The notes under the pieces are model-generated. The model saw only the letters and a list, made by a program, of their open reading frames with translations. It had not been told where the DNA came from and made no database searches. Below, piece by piece: positions 1 to 7,633 of a DNA stretch of 64,000 nucleotides. The translations under genes were made by a program, and so were the position numbers. Where the stretch lies: contig NZ_LCZJ02000023.1 in NCBI RefSeq assembly GCF_001012825.1, forward strand, positions 162,334 to 226,333, given 5' to 3'. The stretch's first letter is position 1; each line of letters starts with the position of its first letter. The DNA is from Paenibacillus etheri. GTDB lineage: Bacteria > Bacillota > Bacilli > Paenibacillales > Paenibacillaceae.

Positions 1-187
1 GCACATTGTATTCGATTTTTCGCATACATTTGGCTCATTTACGTTACCGGCAGCACATTGTATTCGATTTTTCGCATACATTTGGCTCATTTACGTTACC
101 GTCGGCACATTGTATTCGATTTTTCGCATACATTTGGCTCATTTACGTTACCGGCGGTACATTGTATTCGATTTTTCGCATACATTT
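1..187. repeat. 52-bp tandem repeat array (right end, about 3.5 units)
   Basis: Units start near 2, 54, 106 and 158 with a constant 52-bp period and share the core CACATTGTATTCGATTTTTC followed by GCATACATTTGGCTC. The array runs off the left edge and breaks off after GCATACATTT at about 187. The same unit, with GCTCGTTT instead of GCTCATTT, makes the larger array at 55551-56222 in the same orientation. No unique spacers separate the units, so this is not a CRISPR array. Confidence 0.9.
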
Positions 188-323
188 ATCCGTAGGCTCG
201 ACTAAAACATGCATTTCGGAGGATATAAGGTCCGCTTGGTTTTTAGAGTCTGACGGATGACTCCTCGTTTATTTCATGTCTCCTGCTTCTTCACGTTCAC
301 CCATCCTTCCTCTTTCTTCGGAG

Positions 324-351
324 TTATCCACATTTTTTTGTATTGTATAAT
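324..351 (+). promoter_or_regulatory. Putative sigma-A promoter of the SRPBCC gene
   Basis: A TATAAT -10 hexamer lies at 346-351 with a poor -35 (TTATCC) at 324-329, 16 bp upstream. The start codon is at 404. The -35 region also reads TTATCCACA, a single match to the DnaA-box consensus. Confidence 0.45.
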
Positions 352-369
352 TTCCTAAACAATAAAAAA

Positions 370-387
370 GGACTACAACAGTAGTCC
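370..387 (-). terminator. Hairpin with T-run on the minus strand
   Basis: GGACTAC-AACA-GTAGTCC is a perfect 7-bp stem with a 4-base loop. On the minus strand it is followed by a T-run (TTTTTTATT), so it looks like an intrinsic terminator for leftward transcription. No minus-strand gene ends nearby; the nearest leftward transcript is the SDR gene ending at 872, whose message would then run antisense across the whole SRPBCC gene. On the plus strand the hairpin sits directly before the ribosome site of that gene. Confidence 0.5.
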
Positions 388-403
388 AAAGGAGAAATAT
401 AAC

Positions 404-880
404 ATGATAGCTAACCTCAAAAAAACAGATGATCATTATGTCGCTCATTTCGAACGTCAATTAAAGCATTCCGCATCAGAAATATGGTTCTTTCTGACAG
501 AGAATGAGAAGCTTGCTTTATGGTTCACTGAATTACGTGTTGAAGACTTGCGTGAAGGTGGATTAATCAAGTTTGATATGCAAGACGGAACTTTTGAGGA
601 AATGACGATTACCGCCCTACAACATGAATCTGTTCTTGAATTTACGTGGGCGGAAGATTCTATTCGCTTTGAGCTATATCCTAATTCAGAGGGCTGCTTA
701 CTCGTCTTGAAGGAAACGATCCAAACGCTCACTCCGCACACATCCCGAGATTTAGCTGGCTGGCATGTATGTCTGGATGTGATCCAGCATCTTTTGGATG
801 GTACGACGCTGGATTCACGAGAGACTGAATGGAACGTTTGGTATGAACAATATCGGGAAGCAATCTCTAAATTAGGATAA
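404..880 (+). CDS. SRPBCC / AHSA1-type domain protein
   Basis: A 158-residue protein. The alternating hydrophobic pattern, the WFFLTENEKLALWF helix near the start, and the closing long helix with GWHVCLDVIQHLL match the START-like (SRPBCC, Aha1-type) fold, which makes a deep hydrophobic ligand pocket. Ligand and role cannot be read from sequence. The start is supported by AAAGGAG 8 bases upstream. The gene is monocistronic: a TATAAT box lies at 346-351 and a hairpin at 370-387 lies in the leader. Its last 9 bases overlap the end of the convergent SDR gene. Confidence 0.8.
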   Translation: MIANLKKTDDHYVAHFERQLKHSASEIWFFLTENEKLALWFTELRVEDLREGGLIKFDMQDGTFEEMTITALQHESVLEFTWAEDSIRFELYPNSEGCLLVLKETIQTLTPHTSRDLAGWHVCLDVIQHLLDGTTLDSRETEWNVWYEQYREAISKLG

Positions 881-1681
881 TAAGGACTCTGCTCCGTCAA
901 TCACAATTTGTGCACCTGTAATATGAATGGATTCATCAGAAGCCAAAAAAGATACTAGATCGGCAACATTATCCGGTTTACCCGGCCCGTCCGCCAGCGG
1001 CTGCGCACCATCGGGAAATTCAATCGGAATGACGATCGCTTCTACTTCCTCGTTCATCTCAGTGGTTTCATCTATATTAGTGGCAATCGCTCCAGGGCAT
1101 ATCACATTCACTCGAATCTTAAACTTAGCTAGCTCAAGTGCAGCCATTTTAGCAAAAGCCACCTGTCCAGCTTTGGTAGTGCTATATGTAGACCACCCAA
1201 AGCTGGCAAATCTAGTATTCCCATTGATGGAGCTGGTGATGATAATACTTCCTTTTCCTTTATCCTTCAGATGAGGGATCGTATATTTCAAGGTCAAAAA
1301 GGTCCCCGTCAAGTTCACCGACATCGTGCGCTCCCAATCACTCAAGCTAAGTTCCTCTATAGGTCCCACAACGCCATTAATTCCCGCGTTAGCGAATACT
1401 ACATCTAAGCCACCGAAATGTTCGACCGTCCTGCGAACGGCTTCCTCCATCCCTTTTTCATCCGAAGTATCTACCTCTATGGCCAATGCACAATCCTTGC
1501 GAAACTTGTTTAGCTTATCCGCCAAAGATGAGGTACGTTCAAGATTCAAATCAAAAAGCGCTACATTAGCACCTTCCCTCGCCAGCTTAATAGCGGTAGC
1601 CCGACCAATTCCTGAGCCCGCTCCGGTAATAATTGCTGTCTTTCCAATAAATCTTTGTTTCTTAGCTATGTTTGGACTCAT
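872..1681 (-). CDS. SDR-family NAD(P)-dependent oxidoreductase
   Basis: A classical short-chain dehydrogenase of 269 residues. It has the TGAGSGIG cofactor motif near the N-terminus, NAG in beta-4, a serine in the SSING segment, the YSTTK catalytic Tyr-Lys pair and a PGAIATNI loop. Substrate is not predictable, since SDRs act on sugars, steroids, acyl groups and alcohols. An in-frame ATG lies 45 bases upstream at 1726, but TAAAGGAGAG sits just before the ATG at 1681, so that start is preferred. The gene is convergent with the SRPBCC gene and shares 9 bp with its end. No terminator follows directly; the next minus-strand hairpin with a T-run is at 370-387. Confidence 0.88.
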   Translation of the reverse strand: MSPNIAKKQRFIGKTAIITGAGSGIGRATAIKLAREGANVALFDLNLERTSSLADKLNKFRKDCALAIEVDTSDEKGMEEAVRRTVEHFGGLDVVFANAGINGVVGPIEELSLSDWERTMSVNLTGTFLTLKYTIPHLKDKGKGSIIITSSINGNTRFASFGWSTYSTTKAGQVAFAKMAALELAKFKIRVNVICPGAIATNIDETTEMNEEVEAIVIPIEFPDGAQPLADGPGKPDNVADLVSFLASDESIHITGAQIVIDGAESLLS

Positions 1682-1770
1682 ATGTAACTCTCCTTTAGGA
1701 TCTCTAAGTGATGTACTATGGATCAAGATTACCCAAAACTATGTGCACTGGAATCATCTTCACAAAAAAA

Positions 1771-1796
1771 CTCCCCGTTCAAAAGCTTGAACAGAG
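1771..1796 (-). terminator. Intrinsic terminator of the ATP-grasp/alpha-E/transglutaminase operon
   Basis: On the minus strand a stem (CTCTGTTCAA paired with TTGAACGGGGAG, small loop) is followed by seven Ts. It lies 22 bases after the transglutaminase stop and separates that operon from the downstream SDR gene. Confidence 0.8.
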
Positions 1797-1818
1797 AATT
1801 TCATCTAGGTTGATCCAT

Positions 1819-2685
1819 TTAATTGTCCAGCTTCCGCACATCCACTTTCACAGTCAGAGTGCCTGCTCCACCGCGATATACACCTTTTACAGGCACGATA
1901 TCTTTGTAGTCCCGTCCGTGACCTAACTTAATGTAACGCCAATTGACCTCAACATTATTCGTCGGATCGAAACCAAGCCAACCTGTACCCGGAATGTGAG
2001 TCTCCACCCAAGCATGTGAGGCTTGCTCAAAATTAGCATTACTCCCTTGCAGATCACCCACAAAATGATATCCACTTACATATCTGGACGGCAGACCGAC
2101 ACTACGGCAGACAGCGATCATTAGATGGGCATAATCCTGACATACGCCGCGTTTAAGCTTCAGTGCTTTTTTTACCGTTGTATTTACGCTTGTGGCCTCA
2201 GGGTCATAGGTGAACTGATCATAAATCGTCGCTGATAATTTAACAATCCATTCATACATATCCTCAGCTTCATTAAAAGGGTGCTGTGAGGCAAACTCCA
2301 CTAATTCAGGGGTCACCTCGGTATAACGAGTTGGCAAAATAAACTCAATATAACGATTCTGAAATCCCTCGTCATTCAACAATCTAATTTGTTCTTCAAG
2401 AGATGTTCTCGGGAGATCGGCACCTTGCGCTTTATCCAGCGTAACAACAGTAGCCTTGGTGTGGATGACCATTTCCGTGTGCGGCTTATTGACCGAATAG
2501 GCATGGACCCGATTCCCGAAGAAATCCTCGTAGGTTAATAGATTGGCTGGCGGATATATATCCACTTCATGGTGATAACAGGATTGGCGATAATTCGTGC
2601 GCGGCGTGAGTCTGATCTCATTGACACTGTCCGTAACCGGCTCTGGATAGCTGTATGTGGTGGTATGATTGATTTGAATCTTCAT
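1819..2685 (-). CDS. Bacterial transglutaminase-like cysteine protease/transferase
   Basis: A 288-residue protein. The N-terminal beta region (about 1-85) has the form of the bacterial transglutaminase-like N domain (HTTTYSYPEPV...NEIRLTPR). The papain-like core follows with Cys182 in RGVCQDYAH, His224 in SHAWVE and Asp240 in GFDPTNN, a complete triad. It is cytoplasmic, with no signal peptide. Its ATG overlaps the stop of the alpha-E gene by 4 bases, which implies translational coupling. Together with the ATP-grasp gene it forms a conserved three-gene set that comparative genomics predicts to build and process a peptide or amide-linked product; the substrate is unknown. Confidence 0.9.
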   Translation of the reverse strand: MKIQINHTTTYSYPEPVTDSVNEIRLTPRTNYRQSCYHHEVDIYPPANLLTYEDFFGNRVHAYSVNKPHTEMVIHTKATVVTLDKAQGADLPRTSLEEQIRLLNDEGFQNRYIEFILPTRYTEVTPELVEFASQHPFNEAEDMYEWIVKLSATIYDQFTYDPEATSVNTTVKKALKLKRGVCQDYAHLMIAVCRSVGLPSRYVSGYHFVGDLQGSNANFEQASHAWVETHIPGTGWLGFDPTNNVEVNWRYIKLGHGRDYKDIVPVKGVYRGGAGTLTVKVDVRKLDN

Positions 2686-3635
2686 ACAGACACTCCTTCT
2701 CGCCGAAAAAAGGCGCCCTCCATTGTTTTACCAAGTTTTTGACAGGATATCACAAGCGATTTAAGTACATCTTCCACCAGCTCGCCGGACATTTCTTCTT
2801 TTTCCATATAATCGAGCTCTGCTTTTAGCTTACCCGCTTGACGAATAACCTTCTCATGGCCTGAACCTTTCTCTGAGGAATCTAGTTCAAGCTTTGCTAA
2901 ATGCTCTTCCAGCTGATGAAAAGAAAAACGAATGGAACGCGGAAATTTGGGATTCGCAATCAAAAAATCTAAAATGCTCTCCGGAGACATAGCATCTGCA
3001 TAGTAACGGCGAAACGCCTGGTACCCACTAACGGATTTAAGCACCGCCTGCAACTGAGTATAAACCGCGTTAAGCTCCTTAAATCGGCATGAGGCAATGA
3101 CCGCCTGCAAGATACGAGTTGTATTCTCTGCCCGCTCTAGAAACCGTCCGCTTTCAATGAAATGCCACTCATTCCCTCTAAGCATTACCGACTGCTCTGC
3201 TCCGAGAAACATGGCTGTACGCTCCTTAACCTGCTGATAGAACTGATGTGGGCTGCTCATAATATCTGCAACTGACCGCTCACCAAGCCATAGGTTGAAG
3301 CTGTTGACAACATCCCATAATTCACTTGGAAGCTGCTGACGGAGTGTTCGCAGATTATTTCTGGCATGATGTACACAAGAGAATAATGAATTTGAATTGC
3401 CTAAATCAAGTGTGATGAAAGATAGCACATCCTGCTCGGAAAAGGTTTCGAACTGCTGCATATATTCACCTCGAACGCCTAGCGCATCAATTAACCTTGA
3501 CCATTTATGTCCTTCTTCATGAAAATCCTCTTCCTGCTGGATATGATAATGAACATTGATTAGCCGCGCATGATTCTCTGCCCTTTCAATATATCTGCCG
3601 ATCCAGAACAAAGCTTCAGCATTTCGATTCAGCAT
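2682..3635 (-). CDS. Alpha-E domain protein (DUF403)
   Basis: A 317-residue, almost wholly helical protein. It starts MLNRNAEALFWIGRYIERAENHARL, the hallmark opening of the alpha-E family. A second helix with FLERAENTTRILQAVI repeats the ERAENxxR signature. The family is nearly always encoded beside a circularly permuted ATP-grasp enzyme and a transglutaminase-like protein, as here. Its biochemical role is unproven; a helper or scaffold for the ligase is the usual inference. It lies 72 bp after the ATP-grasp gene and overlaps the transglutaminase gene by 4 bp. Confidence 0.9.
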   Translation of the reverse strand: MLNRNAEALFWIGRYIERAENHARLINVHYHIQQEEDFHEEGHKWSRLIDALGVRGEYMQQFETFSEQDVLSFITLDLGNSNSLFSCVHHARNNLRTLRQQLPSELWDVVNSFNLWLGERSVADIMSSPHQFYQQVKERTAMFLGAEQSVMLRGNEWHFIESGRFLERAENTTRILQAVIASCRFKELNAVYTQLQAVLKSVSGYQAFRRYYADAMSPESILDFLIANPKFPRSIRFSFHQLEEHLAKLELDSSEKGSGHEKVIRQAGKLKAELDYMEKEEMSGELVEDVLKSLVISCQKLGKTMEGAFFRREGVSV

Positions 3636-3707
3636 CTCCAGCCACTCCCTTATTTAACAAATTGATGCTGCATTTTGTTAATCATCAACAAGGCTCACTA
3701 GGTTGCA

Positions 3708-5171
3708 TTAAGCCATGACCCAAGTATCTTTTACGCCACCACCTTGCGAGGAGTTTACGACCAAAGACCCTTCTTTCATAGCCACCCGTGTCAATCCCCC
3801 AGGGATAACATGAGGCTTACGATCAGCACCCATTAATACAAAAGCTCGAAGGTCGATATGTCTCGGTTCCATTGTTCCACCTGACAATACCGGTGCTCTA
3901 GATAGAGACATGATCGGCTGCGCAATATAACGCTCCGGATCTGCAATAATCTTCATTCGGAATTCAGCGAGTTCTTCTTTCGTAGCTTCACTTCCGATCA
4001 ACATTCCATATCCCCCGGATAAAGAGGTTTCTTTAACAACCATTTCAGATAGGCTCTCAAGAACATATAAACGTTCATCAGGCCTGCTTAGCAAATAGGT
4101 CGGGACATTTCCTAGAATCGGTTCTTCATTCAGATAATAACGAATCATATCCGGTACATAGACATACATCGCTTTATCATCAGCAACACCAGTCCCCGGG
4201 GCATTAGCAATCGCTACATTCCCTGCCCGATACGCATTCATCAGACCCGCCACCCCTAGAAGTGAATCCGGCTGAAATGCTAACGGATCGATGAAATCAT
4301 CATCCAAACGGCGATATAGTACATCTACGCGGCGAAGTCCGTTCATCTCTTTCAAATATATTTTGTGATCCTTTGCAACCAAATCTCGTCCTTCAACCAA
4401 ATGTATACCCATCTGTTGTGCTAGAAAAGCATGCTCATAATAAGCAGAATTGTATTCCCCAGGTGTAAGGAGGGCTATAACAGGGTCTGACTTTCGTGAG
4501 GGTGATAGACTTCGCAGAACTGATAAGAAACGATTCAAGCTATGATCAACATCTCGGATGGAGCTGGCAAAGGACAATTCAGGAAACAACTGATTCATCA
4601 GGGTTCTACCTTTAAAAAGATATGAAAACCCTGAAGGTGTCCGTAGGTTGTCTTCCAGCACATAATATTGCCCATCATGATGGCGGATCAGATCGATTCC
4701 CGAGGTTGTGATATAGGCTCCACCAGGCACTCGAAGACCAGCCATTTCTGGTCGGAAGTAACAGTTAGAGATGATCATACGCCTTGGGACAATACCATCC
4801 TTAACGATGTACTGCTCATGATAGATGTCATGAATGAATAAATTCAAAGCCGTGATACGCTGAATAATCCCAGCCTCTAGCCTCTCCCATTCATTCTTAG
4901 GAATAATGCGTGGAATCATATCGAAGGGGATCGTTCGCTCCATAGGATGATCCTGAGCCGGATTGTAAAGCGTAAAAGTAATTCCTTCCTCCATCATCCT
5001 GCGCTGCATCAAATTCTGCTTACCCTGCAGCTCTTCGGGGCTCATTCCGGAAAACATGCGATTCACATGTCTGTAGTGCGGCCGGACATTTCTCTTATCT
5101 GCGTACATTTCATCGAAAAAATGTTGCAGCGGATACGGAGACAGACCTGGCAGAGGATCTAATTTGGACAT
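3708..5171 (-). CDS. Circularly permuted ATP-grasp ligase
   Basis: A 487-residue protein of the circularly permuted ATP-grasp family (old DUF404/DUF407). Typical segments are the N-terminal PYPLQHFFDEMY, NLFIHDIYHEQ, YVLEDNLRTPSG near residue 175, DVLYRRLDDDF, and a late ATP-binding part with VKETSLSGGYGMLIG and the LRAFV metal/phosphate strand. ATP-grasp enzymes join a carboxylate to an amine or thiol through an acyl-phosphate; the substrates here are unknown. The start has AAAGGAG at good spacing. It is the first gene of the operon, with a sigma-A promoter about 95 bp upstream (5263-5292) and a terminator at 1771-1796. Confidence 0.9.
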   Translation of the reverse strand: MSKLDPLPGLSPYPLQHFFDEMYADKRNVRPHYRHVNRMFSGMSPEELQGKQNLMQRRMMEEGITFTLYNPAQDHPMERTIPFDMIPRIIPKNEWERLEAGIIQRITALNLFIHDIYHEQYIVKDGIVPRRMIISNCYFRPEMAGLRVPGGAYITTSGIDLIRHHDGQYYVLEDNLRTPSGFSYLFKGRTLMNQLFPELSFASSIRDVDHSLNRFLSVLRSLSPSRKSDPVIALLTPGEYNSAYYEHAFLAQQMGIHLVEGRDLVAKDHKIYLKEMNGLRRVDVLYRRLDDDFIDPLAFQPDSLLGVAGLMNAYRAGNVAIANAPGTGVADDKAMYVYVPDMIRYYLNEEPILGNVPTYLLSRPDERLYVLESLSEMVVKETSLSGGYGMLIGSEATKEELAEFRMKIIADPERYIAQPIMSLSRAPVLSGGTMEPRHIDLRAFVLMGADRKPHVIPGGLTRVAMKEGSLVVNSSQGGGVKDTWVMA

Positions 5172-5262
5172 GAGCCCGACTCCTTTCGATAAATGTTATC
5201 TTTACTAACAACATATACGGTAATTTCTGAAAATATCCATGAAATCATTGTTTTGTATTCCC

Positions 5263-5292
5263 ATAATACGTAAATCCTATTGCCGATGTCAA
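5263..5292 (-). promoter_or_regulatory. Sigma-A promoter of the ATP-grasp operon
   Basis: On the minus strand TTGACA (5287-5292) and TATTAT (5263-5268) are 18 bp apart. This is the only strong promoter in the 352-bp divergent region 5172-5523. On the plus strand TATAAT at 5495-5500 probably serves the DUF1835 gene at 5524. Confidence 0.7.
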
Positions 5293-5523
5293 TATATATA
5301 ACAGAGAAATGTAATCTCTGAATATTTCCGCGGTTTGGAATCGCTTCCTTTCTCTCTTATATAGGTTGCCGGAGCTGAAAAGTAGTTTCTTCATTGAATT
5401 GTATGCAGGAAGTATGACAAGCATTACTATTATGAATTTTTCATATGTTGTATTTTTTGTATAGTTATCTAGAAGGGTGATTTCATTTTTATGGTATAAT
5501 TTGGAGCGTTAGGAGAGTGACAA

Positions 5524-6411
5524 ATGGAACACAAATATACTATGTCAATGGAGCAAGAAGAGGTTAGGCGGAATCACATTTATCTGTTATTTGGCTTATC
5601 AGAAGCTGGTTCGATGAAGGTAGCACTTAGTCGTTTAGGTTGTCGTCATTTAATAAGAGTACTTTCATTTAATGAGACCTTCACCGCTGGACCGCTGCAC
5701 AAATTACATAGAGAGGAAGGATATTATACCCGAGAGTTATGGTTTCAGGAACGATTTCCGGATCAGGGTTATCAGCTCAATCCCCAGCATAAACTAGAAG
5801 CCATGATTCGGACACTGAAAGAAATTCCTGAGGACAAAAAAATCACTATTTGGTGCGGGGACAACTCCCATGATCAGACCGGCTTACGGTTTGCACTTTT
5901 TATTCTCAGTGAGAGGAAGCAACCCATTCATGTTATAAATCCAATCGAAGCTTATGGGGAGATTCCCGAGATTGCCGAACAATTTAGTATTGGCTTATCT
6001 CCCCAGTCTCTAGGTCAGCTCCCAAACGAAGCTGTGCAAACTATTATCAAAAACACCGAAAATACGCAACCCCTTACTTCCGCGCAAAGAAAACAGTATG
6101 AACTGGAGTGGCAAGAAATCAGCAGCACAGAGGATATGCTTCGAATCTGGTCCAATGGTCAGTTAACAAATGTTCCCGAAACATACTATGACGAAGAAAT
6201 TCTATCCTTAATTCTGCAACTGCAAAAGAATGAACAGGGTGATCATTACGTAAATGCTGGACTTATTGTAGGAGCAATTATAGAGCAGTGGAATTTATTT
6301 ATCAGTACCTCATTTATAGAATATCGCTTCTGGAGGCTTATTAGTGAAGGAAAACTGTTATTTAAAGGGATACCTTACGCGATGCATTTGTACTTTTTAA
6401 GAATTCCTTAG
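5524..6411 (+). CDS. DUF1835 (and probable DUF3658) domain protein
   Basis: A 295-residue cytoplasmic protein. Residues about 18-140 carry the DUF1835 pattern: IYLLFGLSEAGSMKVAL, a short VLSFNETFTAGPL strand-loop, then IWCGDNSHDQTGLRFAL. The C-terminal part (about 190-295: EWQEISSTEDMLRIW, FIEYRFWRLISEGKLLFKG) resembles the DUF3658 helical domain that often follows it. No enzymatic role is established. The start has AGGAGAG 6 bases upstream and a TATAAT box at 5495-5500. It is divergent from the ATP-grasp operon and convergent with ftsY. Confidence 0.7.
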   Translation: MEHKYTMSMEQEEVRRNHIYLLFGLSEAGSMKVALSRLGCRHLIRVLSFNETFTAGPLHKLHREEGYYTRELWFQERFPDQGYQLNPQHKLEAMIRTLKEIPEDKKITIWCGDNSHDQTGLRFALFILSERKQPIHVINPIEAYGEIPEIAEQFSIGLSPQSLGQLPNEAVQTIIKNTENTQPLTSAQRKQYELEWQEISSTEDMLRIWSNGQLTNVPETYYDEEILSLILQLQKNEQGDHYVNAGLIVGAIIEQWNLFISTSFIEYRFWRLISEGKLLFKGIPYAMHLYFLRIP

Positions 6412-6449
6412 AGGTTACTACATTAACAACTAACATGCATTTTATAAAA

Positions 6450-6494
6450 AAGGAATGCCCTCATAAACTAAATATAGCTTCGAGGACATTCCTT
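6450..6494 (-). terminator. Terminator after ftsY
   Basis: A 13-bp stem with one mismatch (AAGGAATGTCCTC paired with GAGGGCATTCCTT on the minus strand) is followed by TTTTTTA. It lies 39 bases after the ftsY stop and also separates the convergent DUF1835 gene. Confidence 0.85.
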
Positions 6495-6532
6495 GTAAAT
6501 ATGACTTCCTTATAATCATGCGTCGGTATGGA

Positions 6533-7528
6533 TTACACTTGCTCTTCTGATTCTTCCTCGGCAATTAATCCGGCAAAAAGAGCATGCACGAACTGCTGAG
6601 AATCAAATGGCTGCAAGTCTTCCATCTTTTCTCCAAGCCCTACGAGCTTCACTGGTAAGTTCATTTCCTGACGAATGGCTACTACAATTCCGCCTTTAGC
6701 TGTACCATCCAGCTTCGTCAAGACGAGCCCTGTTACCCCACTCTTTTCACCAAATAGCTTGGCTTGAGTAAGCGCATTTTGACCTGTGGTCGCATCCAGC
6801 ACCATCAGTACTTCATGCGGAGCACTAGGAATTTCTCTTTGAATGACACGGAAAATCTTGTTGAGCTCTTCCATCAGATTGCTCTTATTCTGAAGTCTGC
6901 CTGCCGTATCGCAAATCAAGATATCTACATTCCGCTGCTTAGCCGCTTGAACAGCATCGAACATAACAGCGGCTGGGTCAGAGCCAGCTTGTTGCTTAAT
7001 TACGTCTACGCCTGCACGTTGACCCCAAACTTCGAGCTGTTCAATCGCTCCGGCACGGAATGTATCCCCTGCGGCCAAAAGAACTTTTTTACCCTCTTGT
7101 TTGTAACGATGTGCTAGTTTACCGATCGTAGTCGTCTTGCCTACTCCATTTACCCCAACGAACAAGATAACTGTGATGCCATCCGGATTTTCCTTCAGGC
7201 TGTTATCGTCATCGCCGCGCAGCAATTCCATGAGCTTACGGGACAAGATGGGCTGCAGCTCAGCTGCATCTTCAATTCGTTTTTGCTTCACTTCGGCGCG
7301 CAGATCCTCGACAAGTGTCATTACTGTATTAACACCTACGTCCGCACCAATCAAGATTTCTTCCAGCTCTTCGTAGAACTCTTCATCTATTTTTTTACGG
7401 CGGATAATCAGGTCTGCTACCTTCTCGACAAAGCCTTTACGGGTTTTCTCTAATCCGTCGCGGAATTGTTTGGTTACACTTTCCGTTTTGCCGGAAATGC
7501 TTTCTTTTAACTTCCTGAAAAAGCTCAT
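6533..7528 (-). CDS. ftsY: Signal recognition particle receptor FtsY
   Basis: A 331-residue SRP GTPase that docks ribosome-nascent chain-SRP complexes at the membrane translocon. An N-terminal four-helix part (about 1-105) precedes the G domain. Visible motifs are GVNGVGKTTT (125-134, P-loop), the DTFRAGA insertion-box segment near 156, DTAGR near 208 and TKLDG near 270. It is short at the N-terminus, without the acidic A domain of proteobacterial FtsY, as usual for Firmicutes. AGGAGGAAACAA precedes the ATG. It follows smc by 105 bp, the usual Bacillales order rnc-smc-ftsY, and ends at a terminator. Confidence 0.97.
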   Translation of the reverse strand: MSFFRKLKESISGKTESVTKQFRDGLEKTRKGFVEKVADLIIRRKKIDEEFYEELEEILIGADVGVNTVMTLVEDLRAEVKQKRIEDAAELQPILSRKLMELLRGDDDNSLKENPDGITVILFVGVNGVGKTTTIGKLAHRYKQEGKKVLLAAGDTFRAGAIEQLEVWGQRAGVDVIKQQAGSDPAAVMFDAVQAAKQRNVDILICDTAGRLQNKSNLMEELNKIFRVIQREIPSAPHEVLMVLDATTGQNALTQAKLFGEKSGVTGLVLTKLDGTAKGGIVVAIRQEMNLPVKLVGLGEKMEDLQPFDSQQFVHALFAGLIAEEESEEQV

Positions 7529-7633
7529 TTGTTTCCTCCTAAAAGTTTTGTATAGGAACTCTTACTTGATTTAACTTCGTACAAAACTTGCCTCGGAAGC
7601 AGATACTTACAAAAATCATCATTTCGACAGCTG

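Noticed and set aside
1-187. Possible CRISPR array
   Set aside because: Units are directly joined with no unique spacers, and no cas genes are present.
324-332. DnaA box TTATCCACA
   Set aside because: A single perfect match by chance in AT-rich promoter DNA; no cluster, no dnaA/dnaN nearby, no AT-rich unwinding region.
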